Shown one piece after another: positions 48,401-58,900 of a DNA stretch of 64,000 nt (positions are counted from its first letter, which is position 1; each line of letters begins with the position of its first letter). The notes under the pieces are model-generated. The model searched no databases, had not been told where the DNA came from, and was given only the letters and a program-made list of their open reading frames with translations. The DNA lies in the NCBI GenBank assembly GCA_030248135.1, contig JASANC010001303.1, positions 1 through 64,000 on the forward strand, in the 5' to 3' direction. Made by a program: the position numbers and the translations under genes. The stretch is from Theristus sp. LFF4_11. Lineage: Eukaryota > Nematoda > Chromadorea > Monhysterida > Xyalidae.

Positions 48401-51367
48401 CAAACAAAGAGTTAACATCCAATGAAAAACTTGCACTCACTTGGGCGGCTTTTGCACGGTTCGATATTCTTTGAATTCAGCCGTTTTGTCTTGCATGCCT
48501 TTCAGGGAATTTGGTAGCCGTCGATCATTGAGCTCGCGGATCTTCTGGTCAATCCAGTCCAGAAGATTTGTGCTCAGGGATTCATAGTCGTCACGCAATG
48601 AGTCAGCGTTCATCAGTTGTCCAACAACCTGAAGAGTTTACATTTGACAATTATTTGTTTTTTGACGCAAAATTTTTAACGGAAATGACTTTGTGTAGCA
48701 AACACGCAGTTGAAGCAGACAAATACCACGGTGTGCGTCTACTTGGCGCATCCTCAAACAGGCAACTTGTCCGTGTTCAATTTTAATTACAACTAATTAC
48801 AATTAATTACAATAATTAAAAATATTTATTACAACATAAGTACCACCTTCCTTGCATTTTTATCTAAAGAAAGACAACTCAACCAACTCCAAAAACGCAT
48901 TTACTGACCTTTGCCACACGTCTTGCTCCCGTTAGTTCGGTTTTTTGCTTTGAGAAATAGTGATAATACGTCGAGACATACGTCAACACAGATTTCTCGT
49001 CGGGTCGAGACACATCGATGTCTAAACAAAAAAGCTCATGCTTTATTTGTAACTTGCAAGTGTAGTTGCCAGACGAACAAAAACCACATAAACACAGCAT
49101 TTTATTTGTTGAAAAATAATAAACATCAGCAAACGTCTACTCAATCAACACAAGAGCTCTTGTAAAATGTTTATAGTACCTTCCGCGTCCAACAGCTTTG
49201 CCAGTCCGAGTTCCCGTTCGGCGGTATCAAAGGCGTTATTCAAATTAGCAATGTGGTCGTGTGGATTGAGACTGTAGTAATCGAGGATCTCCGGTCGGTG
49301 CGCGTGAATCAACGCGTTGAATCCGAGGCCATTACGCCAGGAAGTTGTGAAATTTTCGATTTTCACATTCGAATAGCCGGCCGTTTTGCGTTGACACCAG
49401 AGCAACAGAGCGTCTTTCGCGCGGGCACGTTCGCCTGACACCTGGCGCTCATCCTGTTTAGTTGTGAGTACAGTCGCTGAATGAATGTTATCAAATTTTT
49501 ATGTTATGTAACTCAATGCATTTGCAGACGTAGAGTAGAAAGAAAACTAGTTTCAATCTTTGTGTGGAAATTCAAAATCGCCAAAGTAACTCGGCCCTAT
49601 TTAGGAGTCTACTCGGATCACTTTACCAATTTTGAATTCCCGCGTCATGCAAGAAAGAAGACCTTCACCATTCTTTGCCTTAGATTACTACAAGCCGACT
49701 CTCTCAGGTGACACGTTCACCAAAACCAAAACGATTTCAAGTAAAAAGAGCTATGAAAACGAAAAAAAAACGTTTGACACCAACCACTTCAATTTCAATG
49801 TCTTCAATTTGGAAACGGAGAATAATCGTCCATATCAAGCCAAGAATAAGGCGTTCGTTGCCATCCAGAATATCTTCGGCGCCGATGTTCTCAAGCTGAA
49901 ATATGGAATGGTCGATTAAACATGGCAGCTTTTTTCAGGGTCAAAGGAGCGCGCGAAATTTGAATGAGAAAAAAGACGTTTAGAAACGCAACTGTATGTC
50001 AGTTTTGTTCTTTATGATCTGATACAATATAAAAATTAGCAATTCGTTCAACAAAAAAAACAATCAGCGAACCTGGATTTTCTTCTTTTTCAAGTAGTCG
50101 AGCACTTTGTTCAGGTTCTCGATTTTCTGAACGCGCATTCGTCCGCGGTTCGGTTTGCCCAGTTTGTCACCGGAGATAATTTCGAGCAGCCGCATCAGCA
50201 GCACACCGTCGCTGACGTCCGTGAACAGATCGAGGATCTCGAGATGTGCCTTGAACAAAGGAGTTGTTTGTTTGGTTCATTATGGCATTCGGAAAACGTG
50301 AGAAGACTTGTCACCCTCGTGGCCTGGTGGTAGCGCGTTAGACTGTTTGTGCGTTTTGGGGGATTCTGATTTCTAGGCCCGCCGATGTGTTACCCATAAT
50401 GATAGAGAAAACTCGATGGATACCCTCGACTCGACGGCGTTCTGTACGCTTTTCTGGGTTAGCGCTCGATAAAAACATCGTCTAAAATCCCAACCACAAC
50501 AACGAATGACAAACTGCTTTCTGTCACTAATGACTGCAAACATGTCGAACAAACGAACGATTTTAGCTATGTGACTACAGTTCGAGTCTTTTTGATGTTC
50601 TATCGCCGAATTGTGAGGTTGGGTGATTTCTCAAACTGTGCTTCTGAAAATCGGTAAGCTGAATGAGGAATCTAACCCAGGTATTGTAATATCAACTTTT
50701 CAGGTTCTGCGACTCATTGCGTGTGCAGACGTTAGAAATAAAACTGTTTCAATCTTTATGTGACAATTCAAAATCGCCTAAGTGACTCAGCCTTATTTAG
50801 GGGACTCGATCACTTTGCCAATTTTGAATTCCCACGTCATGCCTATCTATTTAGGCACGCATTGAGTCTCGGGCCCAAAATAAAAGGTAATAACAAGAAA
50901 ACCACAATGTTTAACGTTACCCTTGACAAAAAGGAGTTGCACCATTTGGTGAACGTCTTCTTCTGAATGTGCACCCGCTCATCCTGCAGCTGCTTGATGC
51001 GACCACGCTCAAAGTACAATGTTGCATCCATGTAGTCCATGTCGTCGTCGAACTGTTGCTGCGCTTGGTGGTCGAGCTCAATGCTCGCCTCGCGACTCCC
51101 GCCGCTGTGGTAAGTGAAGTTGCTGTTGTGGTAGTTGTGGGCGCCCGGTTGCTGGCCGTTCACGTAATAGCTCGCGTTGTTGTTGTTGCCGCCGCCACTG
51201 GCTTGTTGACTTTGATATGTCGTCTGCGGAAGATTGGAGTTGTAGTCGAAATTGTTGCGGCTGCCGGCGACTGCTTGCTGCTTGCTTCGACTGTTGCTCG
51301 AGAATTGTGACGAATCGGGGTTATACGCGGCGAAGTACTGACCGCCGCCCGGGTTGCCCGTCGCCAT
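27423..51367 (-). CDS. sma-1: Beta-heavy spectrin (SMA-1/Karst family), complete gene
   Basis: The ATG is at 51365-51367 and the TGA at 27423-27425, over about 24 kb and dozens of exons. Phase-consistent exons at the 5' end are 50921-51367, 50073-50249, 49785-49895, 49180-49453 and 48909-49021. At the 3' end they are 28316-28650 (approximate start), 27813-27883, 27584-27716 and 27423-27502. Order: a Gly/Asn/Gln/Ser-rich N-terminus of about 120 residues, tandem CH domains that bind actin, a long spectrin-repeat rod with an SH3 domain between early repeats, a Ser/Pro-rich linker, a PH domain, and a tail ending in [13 protein letters not shown]. An SH3 domain within a beta spectrin rod marks the beta-heavy class; ordinary beta chains lack it and alpha chains lack CH domains. 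Beta-heavy spectrin pairs with alpha spectrin in the apical membrane skeleton and controls epithelial shape. The rod length fits the family's roughly 30 repeats, but I did not count them individually. Confidence 0.9.
29300..30145 (-). other. Spectrin PH domain
   Basis: Three exons: [15 protein letters not shown]...[18 protein letters not shown] (about 29990-30140), then [20 protein letters not shown] with [13 protein letters not shown] (about 29555-29665), then [20 protein letters not shown] (about 29305-29428). This is the phosphoinositide-binding PH pattern, with the C-terminal helix Trp present (DWV). Confidence 0.93.
30600..30722 (-). other. Possible spectrin linker exon
   Basis: An open segment between a TTTTGTAG acceptor and a CTAA|GTAAG donor encodes [20 protein letters not shown] followed by a Tyr-rich stretch. 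It lies between the linker exon near 31.2-31.4 kb and the one at 30.25-30.39 kb. It may be constitutive or alternative. Confidence 0.45.
35440..35700. other. Spectrin intron segment with a weak repeat match
   Basis: No coding exon is seen. The stretch 35528-35580 (CTATTTAGGGAACTC..ATTTTACCAATTT) loosely resembles family D at 49545-49655 and 50710-50845. It may be a decayed copy. Confidence 0.3.
37225..37500. other. Spectrin intron with a GC-rich insert
   Basis: 37300-37435 contains runs of G and C, a short self-complementary stretch (GTAGGATACCTAC) and a CT-rich tail. It stands out against the AT-rich introns around it. No match elsewhere in the window was seen. Confidence 0.4.
43450..43825. 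other. Spectrin intron with short tandem-like motif
   Basis: Near 43490-43550 the phrase (T/A)GCGACCCG.A(A/G)AATTG recurs about three times in diverged form, followed by non-coding DNA. There is no coding signal between the exons at about 43440 and 43827. Confidence 0.4.
45574..46103 (-). other. SH3 domain inserted in the spectrin rod
   Basis: Two exons join at ...VKKGQ|ILTLVQ. The SH3 signs are [17 protein letters not shown] (the ALYDY-like strand), then [22 protein letters not shown], with the double Trp and the G-FVPANYV signature. This places the protein in the beta-heavy class. After the domain comes a basic Ser/Lys/Pro-rich stretch before the next repeat. Confidence 0.92.
49545..49655 (+). 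repeat. Interspersed repeat family D, copy 1
   Basis: It shares TTTCAATCTTTGTGTG, ATTCAAAATCGCC.AAGT.ACTC, CC.TATTTAGG and ACTTTACCAATTTTGAATTCCC with 50710-50845. Both copies are in spectrin introns near the CH-domain exons. Confidence 0.8.
49913..50010 (+). repeat. Interspersed repeat family C, copy 2
   Basis: It matches 23576-23680. It lies in the spectrin intron between exons 50073-50249 and 49785-49895. Confidence 0.75.
50315..50495 (+). repeat. tRNA-derived SINE candidate, copy 2
   Basis: It begins CCTCGTGGCCTGGTGGTAG followed by CGCGTTAGACT, a good tRNA A-box region. A GATTCTGATTTC stretch stands in the B-box position. The shared tail is AGAAAACTCGATGG...CGACGGCGTTCTGT. It lies in the first spectrin intron. 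Confidence 0.65.
50710..50845 (+). repeat. Interspersed repeat family D, copy 2
   Basis: It matches 49545-49655 in the same orientation and lies in the first spectrin intron. Confidence 0.8.
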
Positions 51368-52389
51368 CGTGTTTCACGACGATATAAACAACGGTGAAAG
51401 TGTGCTGGTGATTTGATTTGGAACGTCTTTGATCAGTAATAGTGGAACGATATGTTGATGAACCTGAAAAAGGAGTTGAAACGATAATGATCGCGAAAGT
51501 TCTGTGAAAGTTTCCAGAATAACTTTTTTTCTGGTTTTTTAATCAAGCGGAACCAAAAACAAGAAACAAACCAGGTCAAAGTCACTAAAGCCAGAAAACT
51601 AGCCGATGAATTTCACATTTTTAAACAAAAAAATCAAAACCAATTGATTCACACAACAACATACATAACAACAGAAACAGCAGAAAAAACGACAAAACAC
51701 TTACACTAACAGAAAATATATATGCAAAACATAGCCTCAGACAGATATGACGATCAGTATGTAACAAGTGTGTGCTCTTAGTACAGTGTATGTGTGCTGC
51801 TTACGCGTGAATTAACCACAAACAGCAGCGCGTGTTGTGCATGTGGACACGTGGTTGCGATATACACAGACGCCATGCTACATACACACTTTGCTAAGGC
51901 CAAAAACACATCTCGGACACACCTAACCACCGAAGTTGCGCCGGTTGTATGTACAGATGCAACCCCGAAAAACGTACTATAGATTTGTATGCGTCGCGCA
52001 CTCTCTGCGGGGCTTATAACGTTTTTATGAATGTATGATTTGGCGCATGTACATTGTACGTACATGTACAAGTATTTGCATCCTTTTATACATTCTGTTT
52101 TTGCATTTGATCATGTGAATATTTTTTGAGGGCCCTTTCTCAATCATTAATGGGATAACTGAAGAAAAAAGATATAAATGGGTAAACGAAAATGCCAAAG
52201 GTGCAGGGTATTTTTTTCTTCAGTAACCCATGGATCTTCATAATTTATCGGAAAGTGTATGTCAAAAAATATAGCATAATGTATTAGCCTGTTATACGGA
52301 ACGCTTGATGGATCGATAAATATAACAAAACAGAGAAACGAGAAATAAAAACGATAATTTCCAGTAACAAAAAAAAGTTTGTTAAAAAA
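51368..52389. other. Upstream flank of the spectrin gene
   Basis: Promoter and 5' UTR of the minus-strand spectrin gene are expected here. No core promoter element could be assigned with confidence. Confidence 0.4.
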
Positions 52390-52596
52390 ATGCCGCGCAA
52401 TAATGAAATGAGAGGCACATGCGCACGCTTGTGCAGTATGGTAGAATGCAAACCTGAAGGTCGTTTCAATGCTTGTTTGCAATGTCAATCCAACCAAAGC
52501 AATGTCTGCTGCTGTGTACCTGGGTGGAAAACGGACCTTGGTTATGGACGTGCATGTACTGCAAGTTTTTTTTTACATTTTTTGCAAAAATTCTAA
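52390..52596 (+). CDS. Cys-rich small open frame (doubtful)
   Basis: This 68-codon frame has ten Cys between codons 11 and 58 (TCARLCSMVEC, ACLQCQS, NVCCCVPGW, RACTA). Dense, regularly spaced Cys is typical of secreted disulfide-rich peptides. There is no signal peptide, so if real it would be an internal exon: TTTCCAG acceptors and a GT donor at the AT|GTACTG junction are available. No known family is recognised, and a chance frame is quite possible. Confidence 0.2.
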   Translation: MPRNNEMRGTCARLCSMVECKPEGRFNACLQCQSNQSNVCCCVPGWKTDLGYGRACTASFFLHFLQKF

Positions 52597-53929
52597 AACT
52601 TGAAAAAATTAGCCAACAAATAAATGACGCTAGACAGAAAATCAGATCAAACTTATAGATTTTGCGGTTTCTTTCACTCATCGGCCGGGTAATAATAACA
52701 TCAGCAACAATCTGGAAGCAACGATTTGTGAAATTTGTGTGACTTTTATTATTATTGAAAAGTGGAGGAATTTTCATAAATGTGTGTGCGGTATACGTAA
52801 GAATCCTATTCAAATTCGCATGTCGTTGTGGCGACGGGAAATGTCAACAAAACGGCTGATATTATTCAAAGTCGCTTTTCAATTGAAAGCTGCAAGAAAC
52901 GGGCGCTTTTTTCGCCTTTGTGGACAAACGGTTGTCACATAACAGAGACTGATTTGTTCCAAGATGTGCAGCAAAAATGTTCTTGTTCTGATATTTCTAA
53001 AAAATTGCTTTTTATGCTTGAAAAAAACAAGGTTGTGGTCAAACAAAATTGAATGGCAATGTAATGAGAACAACCAACGAATGTTTGATCTGTTCTGTAT
53101 GTAAATGGAATTAGGAAAAAAGCAAAAAGCTTAATTTTTGAGTCGCTGCATATGATGATTCACTTGAAAGGGCAGACAATAATTCTTGGACAAGGCAAGA
53201 CCATGGTTTCTTTTTTATGGATTCTTTGTTCTTCGAACCTTTTTTATTCTGAAAAGAAACCACCGAATCATGCGGATGCGCGAGCGAGCGCAGCGAGCGG
53301 AGAGCGCATCACGCATAATATGAGCCGTTATACCCCAGCGCGCTTTTTTCAAATTTGCTCGCTGCCTCCAGCGAGCATAGTATAAGCCACAAACTTGGCT
53401 CTGTGCACACGAAACGAACACCCAAAGTTGTGTTCTGAGCCGCGAAAAAATTTTCATCGGACGACTTTTCATACGCTGTAGACACGAAAAACCTATTCTG
53501 AAAACAGTGTTACTTATTTTTCTTGGTATTTTTTTTTTCAGGTATGTAATCAACATGTGTTCGCCCTTTCAATTTTTACCTGCGACACTTTCACAGGCGA
53601 ACAAAAATGTTTCCTGGGGTAATTTCATCCGTAGATTTTGCTCTTTGGGTTAATTTTTTGCCCCGACCTTGTTTTTGGGTAAAAATTGGGTATTTTTAAA
53701 AGTTCGCAGGGTTTTCACCTGGTTTTAAGTGTTCGCTCTTTCAATTTTTAGCTGGGACACTTTCACAGTTGAACAAAAATGTTTCCTGGGGTAATTTCAT
53801 CCGTAGATTTTGAAAAATTAGTTTATTTTTTTGCCCGGGCACTTTTTTGGGTGAAAATTGTGCATTTTTTGAAAGTTCGCATTTTGACTGGATATCAGTT
53901 TTTCACTCTTACAAATTTTGTCTGAGCAA

Positions 53930-54840
53930 CGAAAAATAACAGGAAAAACGTCTAGTCCGTGGGAATTCAATGCGCTAATCACGGATTTTGGGTTAGTTTT
54001 CTTACGTGAGCAACTCTAGATGCTGAATCGTGACGATTTCGGGCGAATCGGCCGTGGTAATTGGCGAAATCGGTCCAGAAACGAAAAAAAAGAAAAGGGT
54101 GTTTTCCAGGGTAATTCAATGCGCTGATCACGAATTTTGGGTTAGTTTTCTTACGTGAGCAACTCTAGATGCTGAATCGTGACGATTTCGGGCGAATCGG
54201 CCGTGGAAATTGGCGAAATCGGTCCAGAAACGAAAAACAAGAAAAGGGTGTTTTCTAGGGTAATTCAATGCGCTGATCACTAATTTTGGGTTAGTATTTT
54301 TATGTGAGCAACTCTAGATGCTGAATCGTGACGATTTCGGGCGAATCGGCCGTGGAAATTGGCGAAATCGGTCCAGAAACGAAAAACAAGAAAAGGGTAT
54401 TTTCCAAGGTAATTCAATGCGCTGATCACGGATTTTGGGTTAGTTTTCTTACGTGAGCAACTCTAGATGCTGAATCGCGACGATTTCGGGCGAATCGGCC
54501 GTGGAAATTGGCGAAATCGGTCCATAAACGAAAAACAAGAAAGGGGTGTTTTCCAGGGTAATTCAATGCGCTGATCACGGATTTTGGGTTAGTTTTTTTA
54601 TGTGAGCAACTATAGATGCTGAATCGTGACGATTTCGGGCGAATCGGCCGTGGAAATCGGCGAAAACGGTCCAGAAATGAAAAACAAGAAAACGGTGTTT
54701 TCCATGGTAATTCATTGAGCCAATCACGTCTTTTGGGTCAGTTTTCTTGCGTGAGCAATTCTAGGTACTGAATCGTGACGATTTTGGGCGAATCGGCGGT
54801 AGAAATAGCATATGCGAAATCGGCCTAAAAAACGAAAAAT
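53930..54840 (+). repeat. Tandem array with 149-bp unit (six copies)
   Basis: The landmark CAACTCTAGATGCTGAATCG, or its variant, starts at 54011, 54160, 54309, 54458, 54607 and 54756: five successive steps of exactly 149 bases. Each unit contains CGTGACGATTTCGGGCGAAT. Units are very similar, with the last the most diverged. Confidence 0.95.
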
Positions 54841-54899
54841 GAAAAACCTGAGTCGAACTGTGATTTTGGTCCGACCTTCGGGGCTTATGTAAAAGTCAG

Positions 54900-55908
54900 T
54901 TTTAAAAATGCGGGAGACGATATAAAAGGAGGAATATGGCCTTGTGTAAGAGTGAAAGACTTGGTGACAACGCTTTTCAAGTCTCTAATGTGGTACACAC
55001 GGATACAAGTACTAAGAGTCATTTTTTGCGCCGCGTTTGTTTGTTTGTTTTTAAGCACGCCCCCCACCGATTCCGGAAACCCGAAGGTACCAAACTGCGG
55101 TGGGATTGGGGAATGGACGGCTCACCATCCTGTGGAACCAATATCCTCGCCATGTGAGGGGGACAGCCTCTAAGCCCCGCTCTGTCTTGGGGGGCACCAG
55201 TGATCTTAGCCCGATTTCGGTTTCGGTGGCCTGCGGTCGCTATATCCCCGGAGGGCAGCGAATCCGAAACTTTCGTTTTCGTTTTCGTTTTGCTGAAAAG
55301 GTAAAATTTGAAGTTATTTATATTGTCCTTTGATTTAATTAAAATAGCCTGTGGATTCTTAATTTGTGAAAAACAGAAAAATCAGAGATTGCAAAACATT
55401 TTGCATGTAGCTTTTTCGTTGTTGTTAACGTACGCACCGCTGTGTACACACCAGCACCAGTGACAAAAAGGAGTTGTCTTCCATTGATTTTCACCTTTTT
55501 TACCGGTGTCAACTTCAACTAGTGTGGCAAGATAAACCGTCTGTCCCGTGAGTCATTGCCTTTGCCACAGGAGACCTTGCGTTCCGCAATGCTTCTGCGG
55601 TACAATTTGTCCTGGACAAACCAGTGTCAGCGAGCTAAAGTCTGATTGTTATTTTAGTAGTTTTAGTGGTCGCTAACTGCCCGAAATCCGCAAATGTCAA
55701 AGTTTCATTTGTCTACAATACAAAGTACGAGGGTTGCCATGTGCAACCGAAATCATAAATAAACGGCGCAAAAATATGGCTCTTATGTACTTGTATCCGT
55801 GTGTACCACATCAGAGACTTGAAAAGCGTTGTCGAGCCAAGTCTTTCACTGCTTACACAAGGCCATATTCCTCCTTTTATATGCGTCTCCCGCATTTTTA
55901 GATAATTG
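54900..55908. mobile_element. ~1-kb module with ~145-bp terminal inverted repeats
   Basis: The left end (54905-55045) and right end (55763-55908) are inverted copies containing AAATGCGGGAGACG, ATAAAAGGAGGAATATGGCC, AAGTCTCT.ATGTGGTACAC and ACGGATACAAGTAC. No transposase frame lies in the 700 bases between them. The left part and the middle also occur at 63303-64000, and the right end alone at 205-352. Confidence 0.75.
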
Positions 55909-58900
55909 TTGTTGTGCCTGGAAGCACCCTTTTACGACGTTCCGTGATTTGGGCTGGAAATGACAATGCTCATGTATTAAAAATGACAATAACTTGAGAC
56001 AGGATTGCACACATTTTGTGATTGCTGCATTGAGAAGGGGCCGCATTTTTTGGAGGAAGTTGCTTAAAGAATGAACTCCATAAAAAAACAGAGCCTGTCA
56101 GTCAAAGACGCTAATCATTACTGAAAAAATTAAGGCAAGCTTGTTAAAATTATTCAGTAGTGATGGAAGTGATGAAAGTTTGCTTAATTCAAATAACGCT
56201 ATTGTTGGTGTTTGGTCAGAAATGTAAAATGGAACTGCACTTGGCACGGTAGTCTAGAAAGCAAAACCGATTTTCAGATGCAATTCAAAATGTTGCCCCT
56301 GTTGTTTGAATCTTGGAAGTCTGACTGACTCCTTTGAAATTGGGAAATGTTGAGTTATTGGAAACAAGTCTGAACTAAACTGTCAACATTTCCACCAAAC
56401 CGACTTTCGCGCATCAAAAAGCTGGAAGGAAAGTTATGATCAAAACAGACAAAGTTATGCAATACACAAGAAACAGAGAGCGCATAGCAAACAAAACAAA
56501 AACGAACTTCCTTCATATCCAGCACGCTGATTGGCTGCAATACGCCGTTAGGACCAATCAGATTGTCTGTATCGACTGTAACTTTGTAACTTTGCGCAGA
56601 ACGAACGATGTTTACCGAATGCACAATGTTCATCATCGTTTCATTCAGTTATTTGGATCTATCTGCAAAATAGTGCACAGCCACACAGCGTGAACGGTAT
56701 GCCACAAAATTGTGCATAGTTCTCCAGCAATACATTCCTTCTATTCCAATGCATTTCTGTGTTCAGCATACTTTTCACTTTGCACTATCAGCAAGCATTC
56801 TGCACTCTCTTTTGCGAGACCAAAAGATAATGTCCGAAAGTTTGATGGAAGTGATGGGAGGTCAAGGCAAAATTATTTCTAGATATTTTGTATGTTATTA
56901 GGGTGTATACAGGTATACGGGTATATTATTCTCCAACAACGCAACACACGACTGAATGGACATAGTCTAATGTTAGACGGATGATAAAGACACAAGGAAT
57001 ACGGTAATTAACGCATTATGGGTTTGCTGGGTCTCGAGACGATCTTTAACTGTAAAGCGGGGATCGAGTCAAAGGGTGCAAAGTCGACTCATTTACGGTG
57101 TGCGCACGTATCCATTAGTTCCTAAATCTTGTATTCTTGTTAGTTTCAGCCCGAATTTTTGCTGATGAAGAAAACTGGTTACGGTAATTACCGTATTTTT
57201 GACATTCAGTTACATCTTCGGCAAACAATTCAGGCATGTGAATTTTGTACATGTATCTCTGCATGTAACTGTATATCGGTTAATTTGGAGATGCTTTAAC
57301 AGTGGGTCTTCTTTCTTCACTTTTGATAATGGTGCTGAAGCTGAGATGCTTACGTTTTACACGAAAACTTAAAAACAATCGCTTCTCAATCAGCTTTCTG
57401 CAAAAGTGACACGAAACTAATAATGAATGATAAATAAAGAACTTAATTTATAAGGAATTTATAATGCCAGAGATGCACAAATGCGCAAACAAACGTTTTT
57501 TTGTGTAGCTTGCTTTCAACGTCTGCCTGCACAAGTCAACACCTCCAATGGGCTACTTTTAACTTTGAATAACTAATCTTCCGTCCGTTTTTCAATCAGC
57601 AAAGTCAACAAACACACCGCGGTGACTTTTGTCATTTTCTTGGTGATGCATAAAACACGGTACCTTTCCATACAGTCAACAACAACAGTGGTGTGGTGCA
57701 CTTTACATATTTTGTTTGTGTCGTGAAGACAACATTAATAAAACCGAAAAAACCAAACTATCATTTTGTGACAAACCTGAAAACCGGAACAAAAAATAAG
57801 AAAAAATAGACGAAAAAGCTAAGTTTAATGCTTTCAACGACATAAAACATCAATTATGCTCACCGAACGCAAAAACACCCGAAATTGTGTCAATGACAGC
57901 CCGTGTTGTAAAAAAATGTATAGCGGATGGACGAACAGCAATAACAAACCGCTGCCTGGTTTCCTATAATTTCTAACACGCGCAGTGCAGATGCGCGCAC
58001 CCTGTTTTTTTTTCAGTTAAAGTGAAAAAAATTAGCAGCAATTGTGCACAGTGTGGTGACTCATCCGTGGTCGTTCAAATGAAAATATTGCAAAACAGGT
58101 TCATTTTTCGAGAAAAAATGTGTGGGCAAGATGGCCGACTGACTGCAGTCGCTGTGTGATGCACCCAAAATGAGATAAAATAAATAGCATTTTTGCCAGA
58201 ATTTCAAGGATTTTTTGCTGACAGACTGCTGCGAAACAAAGCACTTACGCAAAAAATAGCAAAAATGCTATAAATTACATACCCGGTGTCGCTGGCTCGT
58301 TTTTGCTCTTTGTTTATTTGGCAGCTGAGCACACAAAAAATTGAGAAGGATGAAAAAATTTCAACAAACAATCAAAATGCGAGACACGAACAGACACCTG
58401 CTGATGAGACACAGTCAACGATGTTTTTGGTGGATAAATTTTAGGACACCGAACATTTGCACCACACTCCAGCGCAGTACAACTTTGAAAATTTACATTT
58501 ACTAATACCCTAAAAACGGTATTTTGCAAATGTAAGGAAGAACATGAGCCCGTCAGCCAATCAACAGTAGTTTGGATTTTCAAGAAGATTGGAATTTTTA
58601 TACGTCACAGCGGGTAGAACGGGACAGCGCAAAAGTGCTGAGACCAAATAAAACATTTTGAAAAGCTGCCAATTTTTGCAGCCATTGAAAAAAATTTGAA
58701 CACCGGCAATTTTCGCGCCAAGCCACATTTCATTCTTTGTCTAGTTTTCTGGTCTCGCAGTGGGTGTCGTCAACACAAAGTAAAATTTTATGATTAATTT
58801 AAGAAGGAATGGATGTTTCTTGATGAATATACAGCGTAACCAGTTTATATGACTGAATGGTATTGCTAATTTTAGCAGTGCAATGATGAAAAAAGAAAAA

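Larger units (their letters stand above)
31500..48630 (-). other. Spectrin-repeat rod and following linker
   Basis: Successive exons encode helical repeats with the family signs: a Trp in helix A (for example [26 protein letters not shown], VEGWxxEK-type segments), DYGxD/DLGxD turns, and KHxxFExEL in helix B. The repeats run without a break from 48.6 kb to about 32.5 kb, apart from the SH3 insertion at 45.6-46.1 kb. The 31.5-32.7 kb end switches to a charged stretch rich in Glu, Lys and Arg, then to a Ser/Gln-rich linker. Confidence 0.9.
48909..50249 (-). other. Spectrin CH1-CH2 actin-binding domains
   Basis: CH1 begins at [12 protein letters not shown] at the end of exon 50921-51367. It runs through [38 protein letters not shown], then [20 protein letters not shown] and [15 protein letters not shown]2 begins at [17 protein letters not shown], passes [20 protein letters not shown] and [19 protein letters not shown], and ends with [19 protein letters not shown]. 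All hallmark positions of the spectrin/alpha-actinin type actin-binding module are intact. Confidence 0.95.
53270..55908 (+). mobile_element. Composite repeat element, copy 1 (complete?)
   Basis: In order it holds a GCGAGCG-rich start (53278-53400), a 172-bp unit present twice (53559 and 53731), a 149-bp tandem array (about 53930-54840), and a 1-kb module (54900-55908) bounded by inverted repeats of about 145 bp. The same order recurs from 62280 to the window end. No frame resembling a transposase, Rep or reverse transcriptase was seen, so it looks non-autonomous. Confidence 0.75.

Noticed and set aside
50315..50390. A functional tRNA gene
   Set aside because: Only the A-box region is good; no cloverleaf with a 3' acceptor stem can be drawn, and the sequence recurs as a dispersed repeat. 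A SINE is the better reading.
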